Below, in pieces: positions 1-7,668 of a DNA stretch of 64,000 nucleotides (its first letter is position 1; each line of letters opens with the position of its first letter). Location: the NCBI RefSeq assembly GCF_014322765.1, contig NZ_JAASTZ010000005.1, positions 62,001 through 126,000 of the forward strand, read 5' to 3'. The notes beneath the pieces are model-generated. The model saw only the letters and a program-made list of their open reading frames with translations. It had not been told where the DNA came from and ran no database searches. This stretch comes from Listeria immobilis (lineage in GTDB: Bacteria; Bacillota; Bacilli; Lactobacillales; Listeriaceae). Made by a program: the position numbers and the translations under genes.

Positions 1-25
1 ATCCTTGAATTTCTAGTTTTTCCAT
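1..25 (-). CDS. ABC transporter ATPase, N-terminal 8 codons only
   Basis: Only the start of this gene is inside the window. On the minus strand an ATG at 25-23 overlaps the stop of the preceding small membrane-protein gene by one base (TAATG) and reads MEKLEIQG before the edge. Such an opening is typical of ABC ATP-binding subunits. In Listeria and Bacillus the YxlE-like gene is followed by a YxlF-like ABC ATPase, which is the basis of the call. The overlap implies translational coupling. Eight residues cannot prove the function. Confidence 0.4.
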
Positions 26-222
26 TAGTTTCCAGCCTCTTTTCGACCAAAAACAAAATAAATTACTGGTCCTAAAATGTTAATAAAGAGAATGACAAAT
101 AACCAAATAAGTGGGTTTTTTCGAATTTGCCAATTTTTTCCTAAATCAATAATAGCTGTTAATAATAATGCTAGATACAAAATAATTATTGGAATAATTA
201 ATGCTATTTGTGTTTTATCCAT
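25..222 (-). CDS. YxlE-like small membrane protein (PLDc_N domain)
   Basis: A 65-residue protein with two hydrophobic segments (about residues 6-25 and 40-60) and the PLDc_N signature between and after them: a K-N-P-x-x-W-L central motif and a G-P-x-x-Y-F-x-F-G-R-K end. Related proteins (YxlE) sit in small membrane operons with ABC transporters and with cell-envelope stress sigma or anti-sigma genes. The start at 222 is chosen because GAGGTG lies 7 bases upstream; a longer frame up to 309 has no ribosome site and would run through the terminator of the upstream gene. It is coupled to the ABC gene that leaves the window. A perfect palindrome lies just upstream. The precise function is unknown. 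Confidence 0.8.
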   Translation of the reverse strand: MDKTQIALIIPIIILYLALLLTAIIDLGKNWQIRKNPLIWLFVILFINILGPVIYFVFGRKEAGN

Positions 223-241
223 TATTTCACCTCGTTTTATT

Positions 242-260
242 GTTATACATATTGTATAAC
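242..260. promoter_or_regulatory. Perfect palindrome, candidate operator of the YxlE-ABC operon
   Basis: GTTATAC (242-248) and GTATAAC (254-260) form perfect 7-bp arms around a 5-base AT centre. The site is 20-38 bp upstream of the start at 222, between it and the terminator of the upstream gene, where a repressor would cover the promoter or early transcript. GTATAC-type dyads are common operators of GntR/YtrA-like and BlaI-like repressors of small ABC operons. No repressor gene is visible in the window. Confidence 0.45.
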
Positions 261-281
261 AGTTATAATAATATAGCAATA

Positions 282-318
282 TAAAAAAGCACTTCACTGA
301 AATTTTCAATGAAGTGTC
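282..318 (-). terminator. Terminator after the penicillin-binding protein gene
   Basis: CACTTCA (290-296) pairs with TGAAGTG (310-316). On the minus strand the stem is followed by a run of six T (complement of 283-288), directly after the PBP stop at 325. T-rich sequence on the other side means it may work in both directions. Confidence 0.75.
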
Positions 319-324
319 TTTTTA

Positions 325-2466
325 TTAATTCCCGATCGAGTCTAGCATGTTTCCAATGCCATCTGATACTTTACCACCGAATTCTTTTACTTTATCTGCA
401 CCTTTTTTAATAGTTTTACCAGCTTCATCTGCTTTTTCTTTGACGCCTCCCCAGAAATCGCCCTCTTCTTCTTCTTTTTCTGCGGCTTCTTTTTTCGCTG
501 CGGTTTCTTGAGCGGCACTTTTCGTATCAAAATCTGTTGCTTTTTGATATTTCAGCCCGCTATTCATCACATAATGTGCGAGGCTAGATACGCCGGATGA
601 ACTTGTTGTTGTGAGATAGTGGTCTTTATCAGTCTTATCAAATCCCATCCAAACAGCTCCAACTAAATTAGGTGTATAACCAACAAACCATTGATCTTTT
701 GTACCACTTGTATCATCGAACGGAACTTGTGTTGATCCAGTTTTACCTGCCATTTCGTGTCCTGAAACAGCCGCACTTTGTCCTGTTCCTGTATTGATTA
801 CATCTAGTAACATGGACGTCATATCATTTGAAACTGTCTCAGATATAATTTGTTTTGTTTTTGGAACATTTTCATAAACCGTATTACCTGATGGATCAAC
901 TATCTTAGTAATAATATGTGATTCAGGTTTTGCTCCATTATTAGCAAATGTAGAATAGGCTGTAGCCATTTGGACTGGAGAGGCTCCTTTACTCATTCCA
1001 CCTAGAGCAAGTCCGAGTGTACGATCTTCTTCAGGAACTTCAATGCCAAATTTTTCTACTGATTTAACACCTTTATCTATACCAATTTGATCGAGCAACC
1101 AAACGGCTGGTGCATTTATAGAATTTGCAACTGCTGTATACATTGGTACTTCTCCACTATAAACCCCACCAACATTGGTCGGTGTGTAGTTGCCTTTATA
1201 GGTTGTTTTTTCGTCTTTTAACATTGAATCGACTTCATAACCTGATTGAAGTGCTGGCGTATAGACAGCTAGCGGTTTCATAGTCGAACCAGGTTGGGCT
1301 TTCATTTGTGTCGCTCGGTTAAATCCTCGGAAAACATGTTCTCCTCGTCCACCAACTAACGCTCGAATCCCACCAGTTGCCGGATCCATTAGAACTGCAC
1401 CTGATTGAACTAATGTGCCGTCACTTGCATTAGAAGGGAATAAATAGTCATTTTCATATACGTTTTCTAAAGATGTTTGATAATTTTGGTCTAACTCAGT
1501 ATAAATTTTATAGCCTTTTTGCATTATTTCGTCTTGCGTTATATCTGCTTCATTTACAGCTTCATTAATTACTGCATCCACATACCATGGATATTTATTT
1601 GCTAGCGGATCTTTTGATTGGTCATTTAATACAATTTTAGTTGCTTTGTATTTATCACCTTCTGCTTTTGTGATGTCCCCTGTTTCAACCATAGCGTTTA
1701 ATACCATATTTCGCCGATTTGTTGCCTTATCAATATGCTCGTATGGATCATATGCGCTCGGTGCTTGGAGTAATCCCGCAATTGTTGCTGCTTCAGGTAC
1801 ATTTAAGTCCGCTGCAGATTTACCAAAATATTTTAAGGAGGCATTCTCAACACCCCACTCCCCATTTCCAAAATAGGAACGATTTAAGTACATTTCCATA
1901 ATTTCATCTTTAGAATAGGTTTTTTCGATTTCTCTAGCCATGAAAATTTCTTTTGCTTTTCGTGTAAAAGTTTGTTCTTGTGTTAGTAAAGCGTTTTTGG
2001 CGAGCTGTTGTGTGATAGTACTTCCGCCACCAGAAATTCCGCCATTTGTAATCAAATTAACACCAGCACGAGCAATTCCTTTTAAATCAAAACCTTTGTG
2101 TTCATAAAATCTTCTATCTTCAATTGAAACGACCGCATTTTGAAGATTATCTGAAATTTTATCGATGGAAACAAAGGTAGCATCCGTCGAGGATAATTCT
2201 CCTGCTTTATCTCCGTCTTTGTCATAAATAATTGTTGCCGATTCTAACCCTTTCTTTAAGGCATCAATATCGGCAGACTTAGCTACAACTACGAGATAAA
2301 TAATAAAAGTTAATAAAAATACCAGTCCCGCAAGTAAAAATATCTTTCCAACATGTTTATTTTTACAAAAGCGTCTAAATTTTCGCCAGCCAATACCAAT
2401 CCATTTACCAATAAATCCAAAAAATAATTTAAGGTATTTTATGAGTTGTTGTTTAAATTTATCCAT
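325..2466 (-). CDS. pbpA2: Class A penicillin-binding protein (transglycosylase/transpeptidase)
   Basis: A 713-residue bifunctional peptidoglycan synthase. It has a basic cytoplasmic N-terminus, one transmembrane helix (about 41-62), and a GT51 glycosyltransferase domain with EDRRFYEHKG at 116-125 and a GGSTITQQL motif near 147-155. The transpeptidase domain has the SxxK motif STMK at 394-397 (active Ser394), SIN at 449-451 and KTGS at 575-578. The last 70 residues are charged and Lys/Glu-rich, outside the catalytic fold. It polymerises lipid II and cross-links peptides at the outer membrane face. The ATG at 2466 follows GGAGAG. It matches the Listeria PBPA2 locus by sequence type and by its neighbour, the divergent arsenate-reductase-like gene; the symbol is from memory. 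A sigma-B-like promoter lies upstream. Confidence 0.95.
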   Translation of the reverse strand: MDKFKQQLIKYLKLFFGFIGKWIGIGWRKFRRFCKNKHVGKIFLLAGLVFLLTFIIYLVVVAKSADIDALKKGLESATIIYDKDGDKAGELSSTDATFVSIDKISDNLQNAVVSIEDRRFYEHKGFDLKGIARAGVNLITNGGISGGGSTITQQLAKNALLTQEQTFTRKAKEIFMAREIEKTYSKDEIMEMYLNRSYFGNGEWGVENASLKYFGKSAADLNVPEAATIAGLLQAPSAYDPYEHIDKATNRRNMVLNAMVETGDITKAEGDKYKATKIVLNDQSKDPLANKYPWYVDAVINEAVNEADITQDEIMQKGYKIYTELDQNYQTSLENVYENDYLFPSNASDGTLVQSGAVLMDPATGGIRALVGGRGEHVFRGFNRATQMKAQPGSTMKPLAVYTPALQSGYEVDSMLKDEKTTYKGNYTPTNVGGVYSGEVPMYTAVANSINAPAVWLLDQIGIDKGVKSVEKFGIEVPEEDRTLGLALGGMSKGASPVQMATAYSTFANNGAKPESHIITKIVDPSGNTVYENVPKTKQIISETVSNDMTSMLLDVINTGTGQSAAVSGHEMAGKTGSTQVPFDDTSGTKDQWFVGYTPNLVGAVWMGFDKTDKDHYLTTTSSSGVSSLAHYVMNSGLKYQKATDFDTKSAAQETAAKKEAAEKEEEEGDFWGGVKEKADEAGKTIKKGADKVKEFGGKVSDGIGNMLDSIGN

Positions 2467-2515
2467 GTAACTCTCCTATCTTTCTACACGGTATTCAATA
2501 ACTGAAAACACAGTT

Positions 2516-2538
2516 ATACCCGTATTTTACGTTAAAAC
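2516..2538 (-). promoter_or_regulatory. Sigma-B-type promoter candidate for the PBP gene
   Basis: On the minus strand GTTT (complement of 2535-2538) is separated by 13 bases from GGGTAT (complement of 2516-2521). This fits the Listeria sigma-B consensus GTTT-N13-15-GGGWAW. It would start RNA near 2508, giving a leader of about 40 bases before the ATG at 2466. Sequence match only. Confidence 0.5.
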
Positions 2539-2644
2539 ACAATTTTATGCCACCAACTTTAGACCGATTTTTGTAATAAATTTGTAATAATCCATATTTC
2601 CTACATATTTATTAACCTCTTTTTTACAATTTCTTTATTTTCAT

Positions 2645-2669
2645 GTTTCTAGTGGTTTAAAAAGGGTAC
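2645..2669 (+). promoter_or_regulatory. Sigma-B-type promoter for the arsenate-reductase-like gene
   Basis: GTTT at 2645-2648 and GGGTAC at 2664-2669 are separated by 15 bases, close to the sigma-B consensus. I recall that the homologue (lmo2230) is a sigma-B regulon member, which supports the call. RNA would start near 2677, leaving a 5' leader of about 110 bases before the start at 2790. Confidence 0.7.
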
Positions 2670-2789
2670 ATATAACTGTTACCATCACTTATCTTTTTGG
2701 TAATAAGAATCACCTTTATGCTGTGTACAACAAGTAAAGGCATCATGTTTTACATGGGTAGCATTATTAAGCCGGAAAGGATTTGGAAT

Positions 2790-3215
2790 ATGACGCAAAA
2801 GCTAATTTATTTTTTATCACAAACGCATATTCGAAGTGCCATAGCAGAGGCATGGGCGAGACGACTTTCAGTTAGCAATGTTAAATTCATTAGTGGTTCT
2901 TGGCTTAAATCAAAAGCAACACCATTTATTGCCGAAGCGCTTAATGAGTTTGCTATTGAAGCGCCTAAAAGCTTATCGTATTCCCCTAGCTCAAAATTAC
3001 TGGCAGATGCTGATCTCATTGTAACAATTTATGATTCTGCACATGAAATTGCTCCAAATTTCCCTACGGACATCCAAGAAAAAATTATATATTGGGACAT
3101 TGATGATCCAGAACAGGAATTAGCGTTACCTCAAAAATGGGCGAGTTATCAAGAAGTTTGTGATAACATTGCCTTATCAGTTAAAAATTTAGAGCACGTA
3201 TTGATAGAGGCTTAA
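2790..3215 (+). CDS. Arsenate reductase / low-MW phosphatase-like protein with degenerate P-loop
   Basis: A 141-residue member of the low-molecular-weight phosphatase / ArsC family. The fold is recognisable from the first strand (KLIYFL), the RSAIAEAWA helix after the phosphate loop, and a late Y-W-D-I-D-D-P segment that matches the family's W-x-x-x-D-P general-acid region. The usual catalytic loop C-x5-R is not intact: here it reads S-Q-T-H-I-R-S, with serine for cysteine and a shorter loop. Classical arsenate reduction or phosphotyrosine hydrolysis is therefore unlikely without another mechanism. The start at 2790 is used because GGAAAGGA lies 8 bases before it; longer versions from 2697 lack a ribosome site. 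A sigma-B-type promoter lies upstream and a terminator follows. Confidence 0.8.
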   Translation: MTQKLIYFLSQTHIRSAIAEAWARRLSVSNVKFISGSWLKSKATPFIAEALNEFAIEAPKSLSYSPSSKLLADADLIVTIYDSAHEIAPNFPTDIQEKIIYWDIDDPEQELALPQKWASYQEVCDNIALSVKNLEHVLIEA

Positions 3216-3225
3216 ATTTCGTTGT

Positions 3226-3251
3226 CCCGCCACTCGTAGGCGGGATTTTTA
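3226..3251 (+). terminator. Terminator after the arsenate-reductase-like gene
   Basis: CCCGCC (3226-3231) and GGCGGG (3239-3244) form a GC-rich stem followed by ATTTTTA. It separates the stress-type gene from the cation transporter 63 bp downstream, though some readthrough into that gene is possible. Confidence 0.8.
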
Positions 3252-3278
3252 TATTAAAAAAAGAGAGGAGTTTACATA

Positions 3279-4148
3279 GTGGACGGATATAATGATTTAA
3301 AAAAAGCAGAGCAAGCTGCATTTTTGAGCATATTTGCTTATATATTTCTTTCCATTTTAAAAATAGTAGCTGGTCATTTCGGTAACTCAGATGCATTACT
3401 CGCAGATGGATTAAATAATACGACGGATATTATTGCTTCAGTTGCCTTATTAATTGGCCTTAGAATATCAAGGATTCCTCCTGACGCTGACCATTCTTAT
3501 GGCCATCGCCGCACAGAAACCATCAGTTCTTTAATTGCTTCTATTATTATGTTTTTAGTGGGTGTTCAAGTAATTTGGAGTTCCATTGTTCATATAATTG
3601 AAAAAGACTTTACTTCTCCTTCGATGTTGACAGCAGTTGTTGCACTTTTTTCCGGTGTGTTTATGTATGGTATTTATCTATATAATCATCGTTTGGCAAA
3701 AAAACTTGATAGCCAGGCTGTTCGAGCAGCGGCCTATGATAATCGTTCAGATGCATTTGTTAGTTTTGGCGCGTTTATTGGTATTATTGGTGCTGTTTTT
3801 GGTGTACCTTGGCTTGATTTAGTTACAGCATTTTTAGTAGGTGTGTTAATCATTTATACCGCAATTAAAATTTTCTATGATGCGGCACATACACTAACAG
3901 ATGGTTTTGATGTTTCAAAACTAGAAACGATTCATGATTTAATTGCTTCGGTTCCTGATGTTAAAAAAGTGATTGATATTAAAGCACGAATGAACGGAAA
4001 TCGTATCTGGATTGATGCTACTATTGCTGTTGATCCGGAATTAAATGTAATAAAGAGCCATGAAATCACGGAAATAGTCGAACAAAAAATCCGAAATGAA
4101 TATAAAGGTGCATTTACTTTAGTCCATATCGAACCATTTTTTGAATAA
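3279..4148 (+). CDS. Cation diffusion facilitator family efflux protein
   Basis: A 289-residue cation-proton antiporter of the CDF family. It has about six membrane helices in the first 200 residues, the metal-binding D-G-x-x-N-x-x-D pattern in helix 2 (ADGLNNTTD, near residues 45-53), H-S-Y-G-H-R-R after helix 2, a second acidic site in helix 5 (AYDNRSDAF, near 151-159), and an alpha-beta cytoplasmic C-terminal domain ending in H-I-E-P. It likely exports Mn, Zn, Fe or Co; the metal cannot be told from the sequence. The start is GTG after AGAGAGGAG. It follows a terminator and is followed by a strong separate promoter, so it appears to be the last gene of its transcript. Confidence 0.9.
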   Translation: MDGYNDLKKAEQAAFLSIFAYIFLSILKIVAGHFGNSDALLADGLNNTTDIIASVALLIGLRISRIPPDADHSYGHRRTETISSLIASIIMFLVGVQVIWSSIVHIIEKDFTSPSMLTAVVALFSGVFMYGIYLYNHRLAKKLDSQAVRAAAYDNRSDAFVSFGAFIGIIGAVFGVPWLDLVTAFLVGVLIIYTAIKIFYDAAHTLTDGFDVSKLETIHDLIASVPDVKKVIDIKARMNGNRIWIDATIAVDPELNVIKSHEITEIVEQKIRNEYKGAFTLVHIEPFFE

Positions 4149-4154
4149 TATTCG

Positions 4155-4183
4155 TTGTCAATATTCAGAAAGTCCACTATAAT
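4155..4183 (+). promoter_or_regulatory. Strong sigma-A promoter before the leader of the CBS-domain gene
   Basis: TTGTCA (4155-4160), a 17-base spacer and a perfect TATAAT (4178-4183). RNA would start near 4190, about 210 bases before the start codon, so the transcript has a long leader. Confidence 0.75.
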
Positions 4184-4189
4184 TTAGAT

Positions 4190-4312
4190 TAAGTATCATT
4201 TGTTGGGAGGGAATATTCGATGGGGCAGAGAAACTAATTCAGTCAAATTATCTAACTAGAATGGAAAATAACATCCTAACCTTGGAGGAGTTCTCTTCCA
4301 AAACGTTTTTTC
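4190..4312 (+). ncRNA. Candidate attenuator leader or small RNA
   Basis: Between the strong promoter and the next gene lies about 120 bases that end in a terminator-like hairpin: stem 4282-4289 with 4294-4301, then T's at 4306-4311 after a 4-base gap. RNA from 4190 could stop here or read on into the CBS-domain gene. I did not recognise a known riboswitch: no T-box AGGGTGG motif, no M-box or yybP-ykoY core. It could equally be an independent small RNA. The loose spacing before the T-run lowers confidence in termination. Confidence 0.4.
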
Positions 4313-4356
4313 TTCTATTATAGATAGTTTTATCATAAGCTTATTTATATTAAATT

Positions 4357-4404
4357 AGGAGGTGTTTGCCTTAGCAGAATAATTTCTGTCAAGGCGATTT
4401 ATTG
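4357..4404 (+). promoter_or_regulatory. Shine-Dalgarno and TTG start separated by a 28-base hairpin
   Basis: AGGAGGTG (4357-4364) is a near-perfect ribosome site but lies 37 bases before the only plausible start, TTG 4402. The bases between fold into a hairpin: GCCTT (4368-4372) with AAGGC (4391-4395) and CAGAA (4375-4379) with TTCTG (4384-4388), one A-C mismatch, one G-U pair and a 4-base loop. With the hairpin formed, 9 unpaired bases (TTT plus GATTTA) separate site and start, which is normal spacing. The only other ribosome-site-like bases, AAGG 4391-4394, would be buried in the stem. Confidence 0.5.
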
Positions 4405-5703
4405 ATATTAACCATTAAATTTTTAATTATAGCTTTACTTATTGCTATATCTGCATTTTTTGTGGCAACAGAATTTGCGATTGTAAAAATGCGACCGAGC
4501 CGATTAGATCAACTAATTGCGGAAAAAGATAAGCGAGCGGCACTTGCTAGATACATTTATAACCATTTAAATGCGTATTTATCTGCTTGCCAGTTGGGGA
4601 TTACAATTAGTTCCCTTGGGCTTGGTTGGTTAGGTGAATCTACCGTAGAAGCTGCGTTACATCCATTGTTTAGCATGATGGATCTACCTCAGTCTGCGAT
4701 TACAATTCTTTCTTTCACCATTGCTTTTCTTTTTATCACGTTTTTACATGTTGTTGTTGGAGAACTTGTACCAAAAACGCTGGCAATTGATAAAACGGAA
4801 ACAGTCGCACTTGCTGTAGCGCGTCCGTTGCATATTTTTTACAAAGTCATGTTCCCATTTATTTGGATTTTAAATGGTTCAGCAGTATTTATTGCACGTC
4901 TTTTTGGTTTAGAGCCAGCTTCTGAACATGAAATTGCTCATACAGAAGATGAACTAAAAATCATTGTTGGAGAAAGTTATAAAAGTGGCGAAATCAATCA
5001 ATCGGAATTTCGCTATGTAAATAAAATTTTCGACTTTGATGAACGGATGGCCAAAGAAGTGATGATTCCACGTACAGAAATTGTTACTGTTGATACTGGT
5101 TCGACTATCGGTGAGTTATCCGATATTATGCGAAACGAACGTTATACTCGTTATCCAGTAATTGATGGCGATAAAGACCATGTGATTGGGGTACTTAATT
5201 TAAAAGAAATTTTGTCAGCCTATGTAGAACACGGTTCGAATCCAAGTTTTAGTATTGATCCATATGTGAAACCAATCATACGGGTTATTGAAACGATACC
5301 GATTAAAGAACTTCTTTTCCGGATGCAGCGGGAACGCTCTCATATCGCAATTTTACTTGATGAATATGGTGGTACTTCTGGACTTGTAACTGTAGAAGAT
5401 ATTGTGGAAGAAATCGTTGGAGATATTCGCGATGAATTTGATGCTGATGAAATTCCTGAAATCCGCAAAATCAAGGATGGTCATTATATTGTTGATGCTA
5501 AATTATTAATTGATGAAGTAAACAATATTTTAGGTACCGATATTGAAGAAGAAGAAGTGGATACGATTGGCGGTTGGTTCCTCACTCAAAATTATGAAGT
5601 AGAAGTTGGGGATGAAATTGACTATGATGGATTCATTTTCCGAGTCAAGCAAGGCGAACCGCACCATATTGAATATATTGAAATTACAAAGAAAAACGAC
5701 TAA
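4402..5703 (+). CDS. CorC/HlyC-type CNNM-CBS membrane transporter
   Basis: A 433-residue protein of the UPF0053/CNNM family, linked to Mg2+ efflux and tolerance (B. subtilis MpfA/YhdP type). It has a DUF21 membrane domain with about four helices (residues 1-190; motif FFVATEFAIVK near 19-29 and V-G-E-L-V-P-K-T-L-A in helix 3), a CBS pair (about 215-340; MIPRTEI, GVLNLKE, DEYGGTSGLVTVEDIVEEIVGDI-type segments) and a C-terminal CorC/HlyC domain (about 355-430). The start is TTG 4402: an in-frame stop at 4372 leaves no other start, and the N-terminus from 4402 aligns with the family. It stands alone between a leader with attenuator-like features and a long terminator, and its translation start has the unusual hairpin described separately. 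Confidence 0.92.
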   Translation: MILTIKFLIIALLIAISAFFVATEFAIVKMRPSRLDQLIAEKDKRAALARYIYNHLNAYLSACQLGITISSLGLGWLGESTVEAALHPLFSMMDLPQSAITILSFTIAFLFITFLHVVVGELVPKTLAIDKTETVALAVARPLHIFYKVMFPFIWILNGSAVFIARLFGLEPASEHEIAHTEDELKIIVGESYKSGEINQSEFRYVNKIFDFDERMAKEVMIPRTEIVTVDTGSTIGELSDIMRNERYTRYPVIDGDKDHVIGVLNLKEILSAYVEHGSNPSFSIDPYVKPIIRVIETIPIKELLFRMQRERSHIAILLDEYGGTSGLVTVEDIVEEIVGDIRDEFDADEIPEIRKIKDGHYIVDAKLLIDEVNNILGTDIEEEEVDTIGGWFLTQNYEVEVGDEIDYDGFIFRVKQGEPHHIEYIEITKKND

Positions 5704-5708
5704 TAAAA

Positions 5709-5778
5709 AGCTATCTGCAGTTTTAGCGCCCTTTGATTACGACACTTTAGAGGGTGCTAAAACAGATTGCTTTTTTTA
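5709..5778 (+). terminator. Long terminator after the CBS-domain gene
   Basis: A long interrupted stem: AGC-ATCTG (from 5709) pairs with CAGAT-GCT (to 5771), and GTTTTAGC-CCCT pairs with AGGG-GCTAAAAC, followed by seven T at 5771-5777. Confidence 0.8.
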
Positions 5779-6449
5779 TTTAAGCAAAAAATGAATATTA
5801 TCCATCTTTTCTGATTCTATCTATATTAAATAAATGCGAGATTTTTGCTTCTATTTTCACAAAGAAATGGTCCAATTAAATTCAGTTAATCAAGTGCCCT
5901 ACTCCATTTAGACTTGCTGAATAAAACAATAAAAAATGCTTAATCGCTTAATTTTTCTCATCACCAAATAGAATCTATGCATATTTTCTATTAATTAATA
6001 GAAAAATACCAATTTGTTTTTATGGAACAGTCATACTACAATTAATATGTAAAGTGTGGTAGTGAAATTAATGCCTAATGAAGTATGTGATAAATTTTAC
6101 AATCGTTTTTTAGAATACAATACTTGGATGGATTATCACATCTGAAATTTCCTTTAGACGCATAGTTTTATTTTTTTGCGCACACTTGTGAAAATATTAT
6201 CAAAGTTTTTCAATTTTAATCTAGGGAGGAGAATAAAACCTTACAAGAATACCTTCACTGCACCGACAGCTAGTTAGACGAAAAGGGATATAGAATGGAT
6301 TTTGAAAAATTTTCAAAACTAAGTAACAAGCGTTGCATACATAATGTCCTGAAACGCATATTTGACACTACGTAAGGTAAGACACCTCGTTTCAGAAAAA
6401 AATTATTTTAGTTTAAAAAAATTCATCAGGATTTCGAGAGGAGAAAAAA
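5779..6449. other. Gene-free stretch with possible relic sequence
   Basis: About 670 AT-rich bases with no convincing gene. Visible: a perfect 22-bp palindrome (TTTTCTATTAA and its complement, 5984-6005); a 24-codon open frame at 6071-6145 starting MPNEVC with no good ribosome site; and AGGGAGGAG at 6223-6231, a strong ribosome site not followed by any start codon (ATA-AAA-CCT in the expected place). The last two look like decayed gene beginnings. In L. monocytogenes I recall a LysR regulator and shikimate-type metabolic genes between the homologues of the flanking genes, so this may be a deletion scar. The last 30 bases hold GAGAGGAG for the MFS gene. Confidence 0.4.
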
Positions 6450-7658
6450 ATGAACGCAAAAAGATTTTATCCAACAGCTATTGCACTTTATTTTACTTAT
6501 TTTATTCATGGTATTGGGGTTTCTATTATTGGCCAATACAAACAAGATTTCGCCGGAGTTTGGGGCGCTGATACGCTTTCTGATGGTACTTTTGATGTTA
6601 GCGCAGTTATCGCAGTTATTGCTGCGTTAGGATTGGGGCGCTTACTTACATTACCTATATCTGGACCTTTTTCAGATAAATTTGGTCGTAAACCTTCTGC
6701 GTTGATTGGTGTCGCTTTATATGCGGTTTACTTTATCGGAATTGCTTTTGCACCAAATATGTATATCGCCTATGCCTTTGCTTTTATCGGAGGAGCAGCA
6801 AACTCATTCTTGGACACCGCAGTAACACCTTCTGTTTTAGAAATTTTCACTAAAAATGGTGCAATTGCTAACATGTTTACGAAGTTCTCCATTTCTATTG
6901 GACAATTTGTTTTGCCCTTTGCAATCGGGATTGTAGCGGCAGCAAACATGTCATTCCGCACACTCTTCATTGTTTCAATGGCCTTAATTGTAATTGATGG
7001 TTTAATTATCGCCTTTATGCCATTTCCTCCACTAAACAATAATGTCGGCGGTGAAAAAGCTAAAACTGAAAAAATGAAATTCACTGCAACGAGTTGGGCC
7101 ATTATTGGTATCGGATTTACTTGTACCGCGACTTTCCAACTTTGGCTAACTTGCAACCAAGAACTCGGAAAATTGTACGGGATGACTGATCCAAGTAAAA
7201 TTCAATCATTCTATTCTCTTGGAACAATATGTGCGATTTTAATTACAGCTGTTCTTGTGAAAAAATTTATTTTACCAGTTCGTATTCTAATTATTTACCC
7301 AGCTATTGCAACTTTGATGTTACTAATTATCTATATTGTTCAAACACCTGCAATTTGTTTGATTGGTGGATTTGTCATTGGATATTCTGCAGCAGGTGGT
7401 GTTTTACAACTAGCCGTATCAACTGCCAACGAATTTTTCCCAACCAACAAAGGAAAAATCACATCAATAGTCATGATTTCTTCTAGCCTTGCTAATTATA
7501 TTGTTTTAAATATTGCCAGTTACATTACTAAAACAGGTGGTATCGAAGGACCAAAATATGTGCTATTATTTAATGTAGTAATAACAATTATTGGTATCTT
7601 ACTTGCAATCTTTGTTAATATGCGTTATAAAAAAGAAGCTAATCTTGCAATCAAATAA
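6450..7658 (+). CDS. MFS transporter (first of a paralogous pair)
   Basis: A 402-residue, 12-helix major facilitator protein. The loop 2-3 signature is clear: G-P-F-S-D-K-F-G-R-K-P near residues 72-82. GAGAGGAG lies 6 bases before ATG 6450. It shares its opening motif (Y-F-x-H-G-x-x-x-x-I), loop motif and a helix-8 to 10 region with G-Y-x-A-G-G-x-x-Q-L with the next gene, so the two are tandem paralogues. I recall homologues beside shikimate/quinate metabolism genes in related strains, but the substrate is not readable here, and no catabolic gene remains nearby. Confidence 0.88.
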   Translation: MNAKRFYPTAIALYFTYFIHGIGVSIIGQYKQDFAGVWGADTLSDGTFDVSAVIAVIAALGLGRLLTLPISGPFSDKFGRKPSALIGVALYAVYFIGIAFAPNMYIAYAFAFIGGAANSFLDTAVTPSVLEIFTKNGAIANMFTKFSISIGQFVLPFAIGIVAAANMSFRTLFIVSMALIVIDGLIIAFMPFPPLNNNVGGEKAKTEKMKFTATSWAIIGIGFTCTATFQLWLTCNQELGKLYGMTDPSKIQSFYSLGTICAILITAVLVKKFILPVRILIIYPAIATLMLLIIYIVQTPAICLIGGFVIGYSAAGGVLQLAVSTANEFFPTNKGKITSIVMISSSLANYIVLNIASYITKTGGIEGPKYVLLFNVVITIIGILLAIFVNMRYKKEANLAIK

Positions 7659-7668
7659 GCTATCCAAC

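Noticed and set aside
4190-4312. Leader of the CBS gene as a T-box, M-box or yybP-ykoY riboswitch
   Set aside because: The conserved cores of these classes are absent; kept only as an unidentified leader.
5984-6005. 22-bp palindrome as a MogR operator
   Set aside because: MogR sites need TTTT-N5-AAAA; here the arms are separated by 14 bases.
6770-7156. 128-codon minus-strand frame opposite the first MFS gene
   Set aside because: Antisense shadow; no ribosome site, no domain.
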